Of a stretch of DNA of 64,000 bases, positions 28,301-33,600 are shown piece by piece. The DNA comes from a virus. A model generated the notes under the pieces. It was not told where the DNA came from, ran no database searches, and was given only the letters and a program-made list of their open reading frames with translations. The stretch spans positions 29,579 through 93,578 of the IMG/VR virus record IMGVR_UViG_3300031576_000016; one strand, written 5' to 3'. The position numbers and the translations under genes are program-made. The first letter of the stretch is position 1, and every line of letters starts with the position of its first letter.

Positions 28301-29208
28301 TCGAAAATCGTGACCGCAACGGCCGCGAAGAACGCGAATGGAATCGGATGCAGGCCCAATGGCGTCAAGTCGAACGCCAGGGTGGTGAAGATGGGGCACG
28401 TCGCTTGTTCGTGGCCCAGAACGCGGCTCAGGCCCATCAGGGCGCGGCCATCCAGAACTTGCAGCGCCGGCAGTTCATTGCCAACGCTCAGCAGCCGTTC
28501 CAGGCATTCGGCTTCTCCCGGCCTGGCATCGAAGGTCAGCGTCAGGCGGATGTCGCCGTGCTCGCCCAGCGTCAAAACTGGAACCAGCAGGTGCTCCTCC
28601 AGGACTTCAACGCTCGCCGGTTGCTTGGACAGCAGCCCGGCTTCCCGGTGCCGGCACGTGCCTTCGCTGAGGGCGGCGTCGTTCCTGGCAGCGGCGTCCA
28701 CGACACTGTGCCTTCCCTGCTCACTCCAGGTGAGTACGTCCTGAATCGCCACGCTGTCCAGCGGATTGGTGTTGGCAACCTCCACAGCATGAACCATTTC
28801 GCAAATGGCGGCTTGGTGGGCGGCGTGAACTACCTGGCCGGCGGCGGACAGGCCACAGGGTCTGGTGTGGGCATCAATCCGGAAGTCGCTCAGGCGTTCA
28901 GTCGCTTCGGTGACACCGTGGTTCAGATGGGCGGCGGCTTCAACGTCTTCAACGCAAGTGTGCAGCAGTTGACCAGTGCGTTTAGTATCTTCGGGGAACG
29001 TTCGTCCAAACTCACCGACGCCCTGAACAACTTCCCGGGCACGCTCAATATCCAAGGACATCAAACGGTGGAACTCATTCTCAACGGAGCCGAAGTTCTC
29101 GCAAGTATGCAAGGGGACTTGCAGGCTCTGGTCCAGGACGCAGTCAAGACGGTCGTTCGCGAACGCCTTGGCGGTATCCTCTCTGATGCCGGCGTGCAAC
29201 TGGAGTAA
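10333..29208 (+). CDS. Giant tail tape-measure protein with embedded enzyme-like domains
   Basis: A single uninterrupted frame of 6,291 residues. Residues about 100-460 resemble the tape-measure core (helical, DFNRTMVKIAQVGG, TWGISSKELANAA). Modules with GG...VPG...TPGE/KGE motifs recur near residues 499, 1,394, 1,437, 4,003, 5,177, 5,414 and 6,114. A 70-residue tandem repeat lies at 567-706. Enzyme-like domains follow: GNAT-like (about 705-836), kinase-like (about 940-1,180; D1126, N1131, D1144) and zincin-like (HEFVH at 1,281-1,285, E1350). Glycine-zipper hydrophobic stretches lie near 2,727, 3,001 and 4,453. A Pro/Ala-rich linker spans about 4,127-4,420 and a Gln/Arg coiled coil lies near 5,900. 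No lysozyme, transglycosylase or NlpC/P60 motif was spotted. No good SD precedes the start. It should set tail length and be ejected with DNA. Confidence 0.93.
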   Translation: MADFNIVARLQIQLQAGSAAAAVQQLQQQLRNANLSLAFGLQPQALGGLNNLNQGLRATQAAASATSSSLRSTTQVINDGSTAIERFGAQAGLAARRFIAFTVGASTIVKVAQAFREGIAAGIDFNRTMVKIAQVGGDTKGQLAELASEVTRLSTTWGISSKELANAALVFKQAGLSAQEVKGHLETLALTDLAPNFESMAQTAEGQIAIWRQFGTNVDQTREALGAANAVAGGFAVESRDLIEAVRKSGGAFKAAGGSFNEFISLFTAVRSTTRESAAEIATGMRTIFTRIQRPQTVESLRELGVNLRYTADEAKNLGRADLENQFVGPYEAVSRLNEALRDIPTTDPRFLQVIEQLGGYRQVSRVLPMILQFSEAQKALNVAQTGSLSLTAAAEKSQESLGRRLSQVNEEFLGFMRSIVESKGFQSFVRFSLDLASALIKVLDVARPLIPVITTLAAVRIAQNFGQTAGGFLSHFIGTAPGSFTPKKVEPGVRFAKGGYVPGSGATDSVAAHVMPGEHVTKKDSTQSVDRRYPGFLTAMNQGGDIGVENYFRHRFADGGEARQGFGFGDTVKSLLANSVLGLGLLTGVDSGDAYEVAKQRSGEQVEHVQKSLQEDEKKKRQIKQAFGGETPRQRFGFGDSVKKWLSTGILAAGSLVGGHGLDDQVSVGQQEKRDRIENVKESLEEELRRKNKKKPQKLGKGGTPDLVAADGSMVLPLIEKHFDDVKQDDRGRYVTKQNNRDVFFEYMPKINALKIDFLQDGIGDFKHTNKSLQKGTLSFLRNLQGVAKSAGQKVFGIVAAGSEQKRSKIYKEGLEKLGFVADDTWSEYYKKAAFGGEMRLAKGGDDIFSKLPKYPKEDESELPPQYGNPINEFIQKKTGLSKKEITAAALAGSVAANGLLAATSMWIPGSQPVATGITALGIAGVKKLLKKRRGFAGGLDVMPDGQHESLRNLYDQVKEYAETRFSAHAGSPESDQKKSKATIAHIRRLAAATLSRKEVLQRIPAGSSIAGIGAFGVAIKTPDGDVIRAQADKAPDLANKYAAEIGRKPFKPWQYATARPPIDEVLQPTATMTVKKGERSTFMERLPYVTPLTELPHHQQEEAHEKAQAELLPSMAKKGWMLTDKHKGNLAVDKAGRFIALDPATAKKMNEDQQSRLLRILASDKAVATGLPGAQVDESTIHDPRLSVSPPSPTVQTRGRKKFDIGGEAALPEAMKLLQQRFQTFDVSRIAENVTFHDKIPSKTFPERGAIGKFYPETDEIALSRQLKSPRLLAKTLLHEFVHRIDYDEGTQKRHGSRDKKSVPGKLAAQLQPAWSEMAMQRYFKGKTKEQLTPKEQESLAYLTAPHEVLAYMVSDVATRDKDQVPEEHEKAVQTLLRRHLPARQPQKYERGGWVVPGEGNTDSFPADLAQGSYVIRKSSVQKLGASNILKMATGGTVPALLMPGEVVIPPGKARQIGRHALTEMNLHGRMPFAQGGFVRMATGDQVPKQETVKVGALPERFQDDVERMFRGLGAKVQKPLHELEVVIERFGKNIVRVVKIVDVAVTSTALPKSAASAATTPATKPQTVPALQIVRDLKAHLIAQAEAGGKSGKLSSEQVEKRKARYDKMLSEENPERSLEKYAKFQTKAPSFSGYLDKRDRKQAAEDLKSTIYTSYLETGTTSKYKSAKTPEERGRVLATAVPKYIRQNLADFEGGTETGRSYETAKKTRGLESQYQKALRTQSPEEALKSVVYQATAKRIQYEESSRQNKGKAPRTQKELQAAIEERYQTRMGKYDAHDFEGPAADVARAKLFGHKDHIKRGAEEASARTGKSVDETRVDSLEALHSSLGDSSQAAAIYRQQQTTGLQSQLKRGKISQATFEKRVAKLDSLSDDKASKLLLYTRDGTLREKVGKQLAAAGITAGKTPQETRENIGKRLQEMKGELEAAKPTTVPEVAGRGLTPEEKRKRLVDQEVRGATLESDLTPSKADLKELRKDPAFVKQEKQDAAPSAPEKAWTQPAAAAQTVALPTKVDAVKKSVPRPTDRQQLERRLNELEGVDVPSAHEMKEIADIHRQLKNQKTPVPPQQQTGRGRVRDTLAPSDLRDIQEQTKDLVVPEAAISSASDKLKAGPTAQVARQEREARDKKPSPIILPGDQPAGPPRPLFIPGQTQAQPDAKVFTSEADFRRSQQPSAKIVTGDETPVPSLVQPTREEVKKYGRSAAGPTAVAAAAKQPRDIRRIMDKLATSGLVEDLEVPGKGADPRAKKGLLRYLKQYGEEIEKAGKGTLSRRLQKLARKAPDWQPSLRGILPAPEEDTTTFSFAEEAAAATKSKPRPSKKTKELDLAVGYKEPKVEFTFPEEKAPLPLESDVNQKSRLRREQEEEAKKRHKNAVDLASQPSHKLQGDAATVPVSLTKEEIISKTVSDFAPTGEPKEPDVPASLFDKDKKKKQTSRQEHLKKERQRFIKEEGVTEEAIAFRERMLDSTKSLDEARKLIASPEFDGHEKINPYFDVYAQERHGQKKKRKPKTCGLAPEQSFFDKPTPQPRPTSSLPPPPSGKVPETYSFAGDPPESKRYHVEGDPLHPAQQQGGEHRSRDFYRTLYNSTTAGDTLGYTKKTRRELAKAKDALDQARLDAAADPTDDNRLRFKEAGRAYDKLEKQKVVVGRREADPYYARRLLDQAKSELLPHEYKAFEAETRRVHPNLASQGGDPTILRQYKEGKSDDEIRDNHYGQTGRRVGLFGGAAIGGAVGSLFGPLGTVLGGTIGAAVGQKIAKALPGSAAFEESLAEKGTGNVSVGHIAEYKTDKETGQKRLIGGDLREKGQAELTKYLAGRGPVSDATKHAFETEAIGRAEARVKRELISAQERWLKAVHPNISATEKHKLALEQVDAALAGQAKVVKSSTGRYLGVETEHTKASDLDKATGAGGVGFQFRSAKGAIGDWMADKYRSLKAGYEKFESSKAGQVLSGAGSFLSSQPVTFLAPLLGGQIEQSAGTAENAVKAGASGEGTYTTRRGIGGAATGAILGATVGSIAGPIGAAVGGAAGALVGFTSAIKDAANEIREVKIGNALTIISDRLTTIANVPVRTLPGGQATADDPLVRSSMADVLRELTTSRNETLDKNISESSGFWRSAGAVFGISNPVDVQGLAARQESADRQQVSQILPQSTQIINRQAEVLLRNNPNIGARDVARRLSTEGLTGQLIPRIAQARRVPLEQYLDELALQVAQVNTRLRAELAQHQAREGQEKVIHTFGRLVLAVQSASDSLVTLRAQAQSMSDVFYGNVTATPVTAHSEALTQLGRQDRGAIRPLETISHVVGDERGNRLLEHGRATDDVARVLPAILARVGSTNPLEPSDFSRQVREQLVSAFGGTPTGGQNAAINTVLSEIQRVGATGGTAQILREMQIDATEFTQKLINPLADPLKKFGQQVAQDLEKAGKEFTENVNEFVRRTRVAGESMDRLAALRVTTARVRAEVTAQQSGRPNDVLSQLSLQTLQSGLQSRQERLTGVVGPAASNPDFIGRQLQTVRARINEATHRQQETFELTGGRGPAYEAAALQLARLKDQAANLQNALKHLADVSERNAAAQEKLGALKQEADARIGLGERYLRADGEEMMRLNRGSLLVNQAYSRPQGQRGLDNLSVEDRRLALDWVGAARGTRLQGFQGSPLADDVHRTLIQESAGGAFNLTAGQQNEMQELQRVLLANAATAEQAQNQLITFQRESAGEFFQNLTQQHEQFFSRLEQTLARDRLFEQQNRLNEVATQQASLQGLNTNRETLQRAGVTNDDQVRNLRSNRGLVSEYMGRVSEVQALRQRSSNPSGAADIFERTYGDRLGSQFSDAGGWGINIGQMGLSSGSIGRLTENVRNTTGFTPEQTQRVISRFLQRSENITGQTGSANTRSAVTANIEEAIRREQALQSQEAQQRLAPLENNLRGRQINVGGLSQAAASGNSNALLQAIDSFDGVSNSFTTLDTRIQNTAASFINLSNSVRTLQTRVDNNNPNAGGNPFRFATGGTVPNEPSRVYRSYGTDSVPAMLTPGEFVVRAEAASANRGLLEAINRSKGGSVQYHQRGGVAYLADGGYADDEPWEVNAYNSLYRRRSMIGAGVLATGAAYRYRSQLGSAWRNTLGRVPGLRWTAGGTPAAAAAPTTTASPPTPVVEPMPASVPATQPRQGLLGRVRGWFGGTAPAPVPSPANTGAGYFTAPADNVAAELVPSPAPAAPVDPATAHTERLSRLTPEARARYQRIMATEPISRADALARAEAYNQRILGAQTRGAERAAAYGQQQSNYGAAQPRNAPTQPVANEPPGSNTWSRPNRVIPRPSPTAATTSSPAAAPGATPAPVVEAPAPAAAPRATGAASTRVTPTTATEPDIYRLALQETAGTPRTGPTIRQLQATNGAAQAPRPPVPQAAAATPTPVAPVRTQVTAGQGMVITLGASLAWNHLAQQAGFNQNVTDAGNLGILGGGVALSTPTVAGAGLSATVAAPAAIIAAPVAGVMAGNIIGRNEDATSLLTTVVRNTPTPLAVAYRAAGIDEDVARRGSREYQRISSNVHQALTVPGGDWGQRTADATASWGENVPVAGHIASGVATFGANTGRVVTDVVTGVGAELATPVVNTLDAGGSYIRASQQAAYTDARAAFQPYFSKYLDAIEARQDEQLNAAGALIPSLKSEVDAAIAQTEYRSAVPEASRSSFSARLGRISIGKPTETSPNILSFIEDTYGQGHLWKTNNGVHLQDVMRQHGSRVGMGDDEGVRIDFQNRASENPRVGREAIFAKLRQRITQPLDGAEGPRPRFAVMDRLRDAYTPGDNNIRTMIDRLRGESATEQTVQTDRHTTLLTQATQLDNDEQRAALFEQPTRLQQLRESLRARREVVAALANMPADYRNLMTWYTTGSPPWMQRIRQYQQAAVLAGLDIERDQMLTPIGYAADRFSNEQRELITNVRRGQIAEIRRRQNVDARLANGDTLTAILNEVPAGWKSIYEQSIRETGGSNAAETAHLTETMGGVAGVYTRVIGGNFEGNNSAGQLASAARLIPDDFLRAQLLPGGLEADNALFSYRSSDLQDAIGAVRQRQLRLLQEAGEINAVGDVPRQLRNEGVIPGFAPLSSIARQYLTPQALPLDAFLAQAGNSEVSRRFRLRDANNIKRENRSFMAMRLDTAEIAAALNPQAAPAPAPNANVQLARGGMVYLAQGGMPSPLFQPRGTDTIPAMLSKGEFVVNAEATKQHLPLLVQINEGRRPSYREDGGAVGGAMSAVAATASTAPSSPSLLSSGNEGDTYNLASMPSNERFLLTQTLSTLGKHQVGSIQDADARLTGLEQRSSSTAATQDNLADDRIIFAKLVADNIDAGHRNADVLVRSQTNLQKRFFLHLGGSQDKFLDKFGMSLTLAPKLAANAARAGDTNNVSMKLFRTGGVVQYYATGGETSMFQPRGSDTVPAMLSHGEFIVNAASTRHNLGLLRKINNTKGPVYYARGGLVGPAYFSEGGQAEQPQPPPMPATPSEPIYIDEAGPTVAQQNAAAGIQESGGEVPQASNAAATAPTPELPSQTPFGEDPDRPAAAMFRFAAGGFVRPRYLAQGGLVSYFDGGGPVPAPAPAESPEQQQTFQRWRDYLAEPANQTPPQIQMLEGWFNRGFGANGWDRAALRARLARDGNRLSPRWRGFFQAWSGWVGRQNTERDAAAQARLETFRRTLVPTVGGAPAAPLPPEQAEARYQAEYRRLRDIWTRGGNPLQGNLEGDDVEASVNQETTAAIAAGRANFQFLSPEQRARYRILREMQGAQVRQRTARGQALTFTGGPTADNAQGRALGEGITGQQAFAAAPGAVAEENLSPTEQAVLEEEYRFAAQDRFNRETQGLTTLEQLTQYWQPREGQSSPAFRQAFRANSSRYTPQQRAEIQAQWDFYDAYLARRPALEAAQQQAREQQRQQEAQRQREAQERETANQRVQTFRDQQAALDQEIQFQAAVNPNGGSANFLRERQAGEQFNQNMQRFNARWGELENRDRNGREEREWNRMQAQWRQVERQGGEDGARRLFVAQNAAQAHQGAAIQNLQRRQFIANAQQPFQAFGFSRPGIEGQRQADVAVLAQRQNWNQQVLLQDFNARRLLGQQPGFPVPARAFAEGGVVPGSGVHDTVPSLLTPGEYVLNRHAVQRIGVGNLHSMNHFANGGLVGGVNYLAGGGQATGSGVGINPEVAQAFSRFGDTVVQMGGGFNVFNASVQQLTSAFSIFGERSSKLTDALNNFPGTLNIQGHQTVELILNGAEVLASMQGDLQALVQDAVKTVVRERLGGILSDAGVQLE
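12031..12450 (+). repeat. Tandem 70-residue repeat within the tape measure
   Basis: Two adjacent copies with a period of exactly 210 bases: 12031-12240 and 12241-12450. Both begin FGFGD(T/S)VK, continue with a short hydrophobic helix (VLGLGLLTG or ILAAGSLVGG), and end in a charged helix (VEHVQKSLQEDEKKKRQ or IENVKESLEEELRRKN). DNA identity is high at the start of each copy and low elsewhere, indicating an old duplication. Confidence 0.8.
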
Positions 29209-29211
29209 CCG

Positions 29212-30681
29212 ATGCCATTCGTTTTTTGGGCTGATATTGGATTGCCGCCGAGCGGCGGGCGAAGCCCGTATCGGGTCATCCCATCGCCGTTCGTGCAAAT
29301 CTCGAAAGGCTTCAATGTCACCGACGACGGTCGCATTGTCGGCACGACATTCCAAATCACCGTCAAGGGAAAGCTCACGGCTGACAAAGGGTCGCCCAAC
29401 TCGACCGGTCAATTTTGGGACACGACGGGCTATCCGCCTGATGAGAGCATTGCCAGCGACTCCCGGCTCGCGTCCATCTTCCGAAAGCAAGAGGCACTGC
29501 GGACGTTGTTCTCCGCGCAGAACCAGGGCGGCAAGTTGGAGTTCACTCCCTGGGATGGCACCGGTTCGATGCACTGCAATCCGCGCATCACGCGGCCGGT
29601 GGAGTTTGCTGAAGGCAACTGGTTCAATACCTGTGATTACACAGTTCAACTTGAAGCTGATTTGCTGTATCTCAACGGCTCGGTTCCAGGAAGCGGCGAG
29701 GACTATGGTGATGCCGCCAGCTACAAGGTCTCGAAGGCGACTGAGGAGTGGAACATCGAGGCTGGCGATGAACGAGCCCGGACCTGGCGAATGACACATA
29801 GCGTGTCCGCGCAGGGCAAGCTTTTTTACAGCCCATCCGGAACGCTCGACAAAACGCCGTGGGAAAATGCCCGCGACTATGTCATTGGCAAGATTGGCCT
29901 GGGAGCAAACCTGGCTCGGGCGACCGCAACCGGCGTCCTCAATGCTGGCGGGCTCAAGGCTTACAACCACATGCGCAGCCAGCACGTCAACGAGCTTGGC
30001 GGCGGCTTCTCGGTGACCGAGACCTGGTTGTGTTATGACCCAGGCAGCGGCATCCCGGCGATGGAGGACTTCACGGTCAACATCCGCACGGCGGACAATG
30101 GCATTACCCATGTGTCGTGTGAGGGAAGCGTGGTTGGCTTCGAGGAGCGCAGCACGGATTGGTTCACGCTGAATACGGCTCGCTACACGAATGCGACCGG
30201 GCAGTGGGCGGCAGTCAAGCCGATAGTGTTCAGTCGTTGTCAGACGATTTCTGGCCTCACGCTGAACCCGCTTCCGTTGTCGCTGACAGAGGCTCATAAC
30301 CAATACAACGGCACGGTCAACTACACGCAGGAATATGACAACCGCGCTGTGCCGACAATTGTAGGTGCCATCAGCGAAGTTGTCACACTACAGGACCATC
30401 ACGCCGCCGACGTGTTCGCTTCGATTCCAGTGTTGGGTCGAGCCCTGGGTCCAGTCTTGCAAAACATCGGCACCAAGACCGCGCGGAAGCGCGTTGTGCA
30501 GCTTGAGATTGTTATGCCGGCAGCGCGGATTGGATATTCGCCGAGCGTGCCGAATACCAACGCATTGGTGTTGTCGCTGATGCCCGTTGGCTACTCGGTC
30601 ATCTTCATGGACAGCGACGACGAAACATGGGTCGCTCGCACTGGACGGTACACGAGGAGCACCAGCTTCACCTGGGAATAA
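29212..30681 (+). CDS. Distal tail / tail structural protein
   Basis: A 489-residue protein with GGAG overlapping the tape-measure stop, 7 bases before its ATG. It is mostly beta; the N-terminus MPFVFWADIGLPP and a repeated strand pattern (TFQITVKGKL, CDYTVQLEADLLYL, FSVTETWLCYD) suggest the ring-forming domains of distal tail proteins. A helical insert near residues 215-250 contains an Ala/Gly-rich stretch. The position directly after the tape measure is typical for distal tail genes in siphophages. It ends 3 bases before the hub gene. Confidence 0.6.
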   Translation: MPFVFWADIGLPPSGGRSPYRVIPSPFVQISKGFNVTDDGRIVGTTFQITVKGKLTADKGSPNSTGQFWDTTGYPPDESIASDSRLASIFRKQEALRTLFSAQNQGGKLEFTPWDGTGSMHCNPRITRPVEFAEGNWFNTCDYTVQLEADLLYLNGSVPGSGEDYGDAASYKVSKATEEWNIEAGDERARTWRMTHSVSAQGKLFYSPSGTLDKTPWENARDYVIGKIGLGANLARATATGVLNAGGLKAYNHMRSQHVNELGGGFSVTETWLCYDPGSGIPAMEDFTVNIRTADNGITHVSCEGSVVGFEERSTDWFTLNTARYTNATGQWAAVKPIVFSRCQTISGLTLNPLPLSLTEAHNQYNGTVNYTQEYDNRAVPTIVGAISEVVTLQDHHAADVFASIPVLGRALGPVLQNIGTKTARKRVVQLEIVMPAARIGYSPSVPNTNALVLSLMPVGYSVIFMDSDDETWVARTGRYTRSTSFTWE

Positions 30682-30684
30682 CGG

Positions 30685-33600
30685 ATGCCTTTTACTCGTA
30701 CAACATTTCTTGGGGCCAGCATTCGTGGATTCAATACCGCGATTGGTTGGAACGGCCAACAAAGCACACTGACGGTGCAGTTGGTTGTTGACCCGCTGAA
30801 CGGCGACGTGTTCAATCCGCCGCCGGTGGGTACGCCCATTTATTTCCAGGTTGGTTACTTCTACTTTTTCGGTCTCCTACAAAAATGGGAGAAGAAGAAC
30901 GACAAAGACGGACTCCCTACATATGAAGCCGTCTGTGTGGACCCGAAGGAAATTCTCGATGGTGCCCAGGTCATCCTCGGCGGCTACAGCGGCACGACTA
31001 CTGGCATCCCAAATCTCTACAACGCTTTTGGGTTTTGGGAATCGACCGGCTTCGGCAACTCGTATACGAACGAAAGTGGTATGCCGTGGTTCCGAGCTAT
31101 GTCGGCTCTCACCACGATGGCCAACACTTTTGGCGGCACGCCGTTTGGCGGGCCACTCAATTTTCGCGGCTACACCTACAGTCTCGACCTGAGCCGACTG
31201 CCAGTTCCGCCGAGCTACTATCGCGTCGGCAATGTGTCAGCCAGCGTGCTCGAACTCATCCAGCAGATATGTGAGGACGCTCAGTGCGACTTCACAGTGG
31301 AGTTGTTCGGCTACCAGATTCGTATTCGTACTGTCAGCCGTTTCGCCCAGCCGCCGCTCGGCACCATCAACGCCATCACGAGCACCAATTGGGGCGGTAC
31401 GGTCGTTCGTTCCAACAGTGGCCTCGAATGCCGCAACGAACTGACAACGGCCTTCCTGGTCGGCGGCGATGTCAACACCCTGTATGAGACACAGGGCATT
31501 GTGCAATTCTGGGGCTATGACCTTGCCGGTTCCCCGCTCACTGGCACGGATACCTATTTCTGGTATCCGCGCATGGTTCTCAATCCGCCGGCTCCGGCCT
31601 ATGCGGTTGATGCCAAGAAGCGTTTCCCTGTGCCGGTCATCTCTGCCACTCGTCCAGCAGATTGGGACGCCTACCGTTGGCCTGACCCTGCTCCAACAGG
31701 GCCTGGTACTCAGAACGGCTACATCTGGGCTCGCAAGTCGCTGCGGATTACCGCAGCCACGAACGCTACCCCCATTGTTGTGACAACGGCAGAGCCGCAC
31801 TTATTCACAACCGGAACAAAGGTCACAGTTGCTGGTTGCCTTGGCAACACAGCCGCTAATGGTGCCGCCTGGGTCATCACCTATCGCACAGCGACTTCTT
31901 TTTCTCTGGACACATCGGCTGGCAACGGCAACTACACAGGCAGTGGAACTGTCATTTGGGACACGGTCGGTGCTGGCATTCCGGCCGGCGTTGTCAACAT
32001 TGGTCGCTTCACCTGGAGCAATCAACGTCAAGGCGGCGAGCTTCTCCAGGGCGAGAGCATGACTCTGAACGCGACCGCCGTCGCGGGCATTCTTGGCAGC
32101 ACGACCTACGACTGTAGCACGTTCGAGATGCGGTGTGCTCAGGCGAACATGGAGTCCTGGTCGAGCTACATGCACGCAGTCCGACCGGATATGGCTCAAC
32201 GGATTGGCCTGACGAGCCGCGTGCGAAACATGCACCCGGTTGAAGGCGTGGTGCTGCCGCGCGATGCTTTCAACGATGATGCAGCGGCTGTTCAACGTCG
32301 GCAACTGATGGCTGTGCAGGGTGACCTCGCACAAAAAGAAGTGGCGATGTGGCAATTCGTCAAGAGCCGCGCTGACGAGTTCATGGGCAAGAAGTTCCTG
32401 GTTGGCTTGCCATTCATTTTGCAGGCTCAGGACCCGGAGACGCTGCATCTGAAGTCGAGCTACAAGGTCACCGATGCCGGCTATCTGCCTGAAGGTGCCA
32501 CACCGCTCGGACTCACGTCGCTCAACGAAGACACGTTCAAGACGCAAGATGGGCGGTTCAAAGCGTTCGTCAAGTTCGACAACCTGGTTGGTGCTGACTT
32601 CGAGAAGATTTCCGCCCAGGGCACGGTGGTCGAGAACAACGTCCTCTTCATGGATGTGCAGGTCCAGCCGAATATCGTGTTCGCGCCGGCCCCGTCTGCC
32701 GTTGTGACATTGAGCGGCCCATTGCTCGACAAGGTCGATAGCGGCGTCACTGGCGACATGAGCATCATAGCGGCGATTCTTCAGATGAATCCGCCGCAAG
32801 CTCAGCAGGTATTGCAAGCCGGTCAGCAGGGAACGGTGGGTGTGCGGTGCTCGCCGCGAACACGCAACCCCGCTGCCATTGCTGTTCCTCTGCAAAGCAA
32901 CATCATGACCTATGGGCCGTGGTGGGCCGTAGGCGCGCCTGGCAAGGTGAAGTTCGAGCACGACCAGGGTCTGACGCCGTGGAACTACGGCAGCTACACG
33001 AACATGGCCAATGCCGGCCTCGCGCGTGTCGGCACCATCATCAGCACCATGCAGGTCTCGGAAGCTGGCACGATTGAACTCGCCGGCGCTCCAATGCGGC
33101 CAATGGGCGGCATGTTCAGCCTGGGCGACGTGCTCAGTGCCAACGGGCCGAACATGACGAACATGGACGTGAACTACAACACCAATGGTGTCACGACCTC
33201 GTTCCACTTCAAGACATACACTCCGCGTTTCGGCGTGTTCACCAAGGGCTACACAGAGCGGCTGAAGAAGCTCGGTCAGACGGCCCAGGAACTGCGTCGG
33301 GCAATGCGACTGTCGTTCAAGGAACAACAGGAAGTCCAGACTGCCCAGGGCGAGGCTGCTCGAACAAACAGGCGCTTCTTGGAAGGCGCGCCGCCGGCCG
33401 TTCTTCGCGAGTCGCCGAGTGAGCTATTCGTGGCTCGTCTATTTCACGACCCCAATGGCGGGGCAACCCGCGTGGGCGTAGCCGTCACAACGACCAAGGA
33501 AGGCTTGGAGTTCGTCAACGCTGCCACAGATGGCATCCGTGATGCGAAGGCTGATGAAGCATACCAGTCCACGGCTGCAATGGACCTGGCCGGCTTGTTC

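Noticed and set aside
10333-29208. Lysozyme, transglycosylase or NlpC/P60 domain in the tape measure
   Set aside because: Looked for because many tape measures carry one; no convincing catalytic motif was found.
28231-30303. A long open frame on the minus strand opposite the tape-measure end and distal tail gene
   Set aside because: It is a shadow of GC-biased codons on the other strand; low-complexity translation, no SD, and it spans the tape-measure stop.
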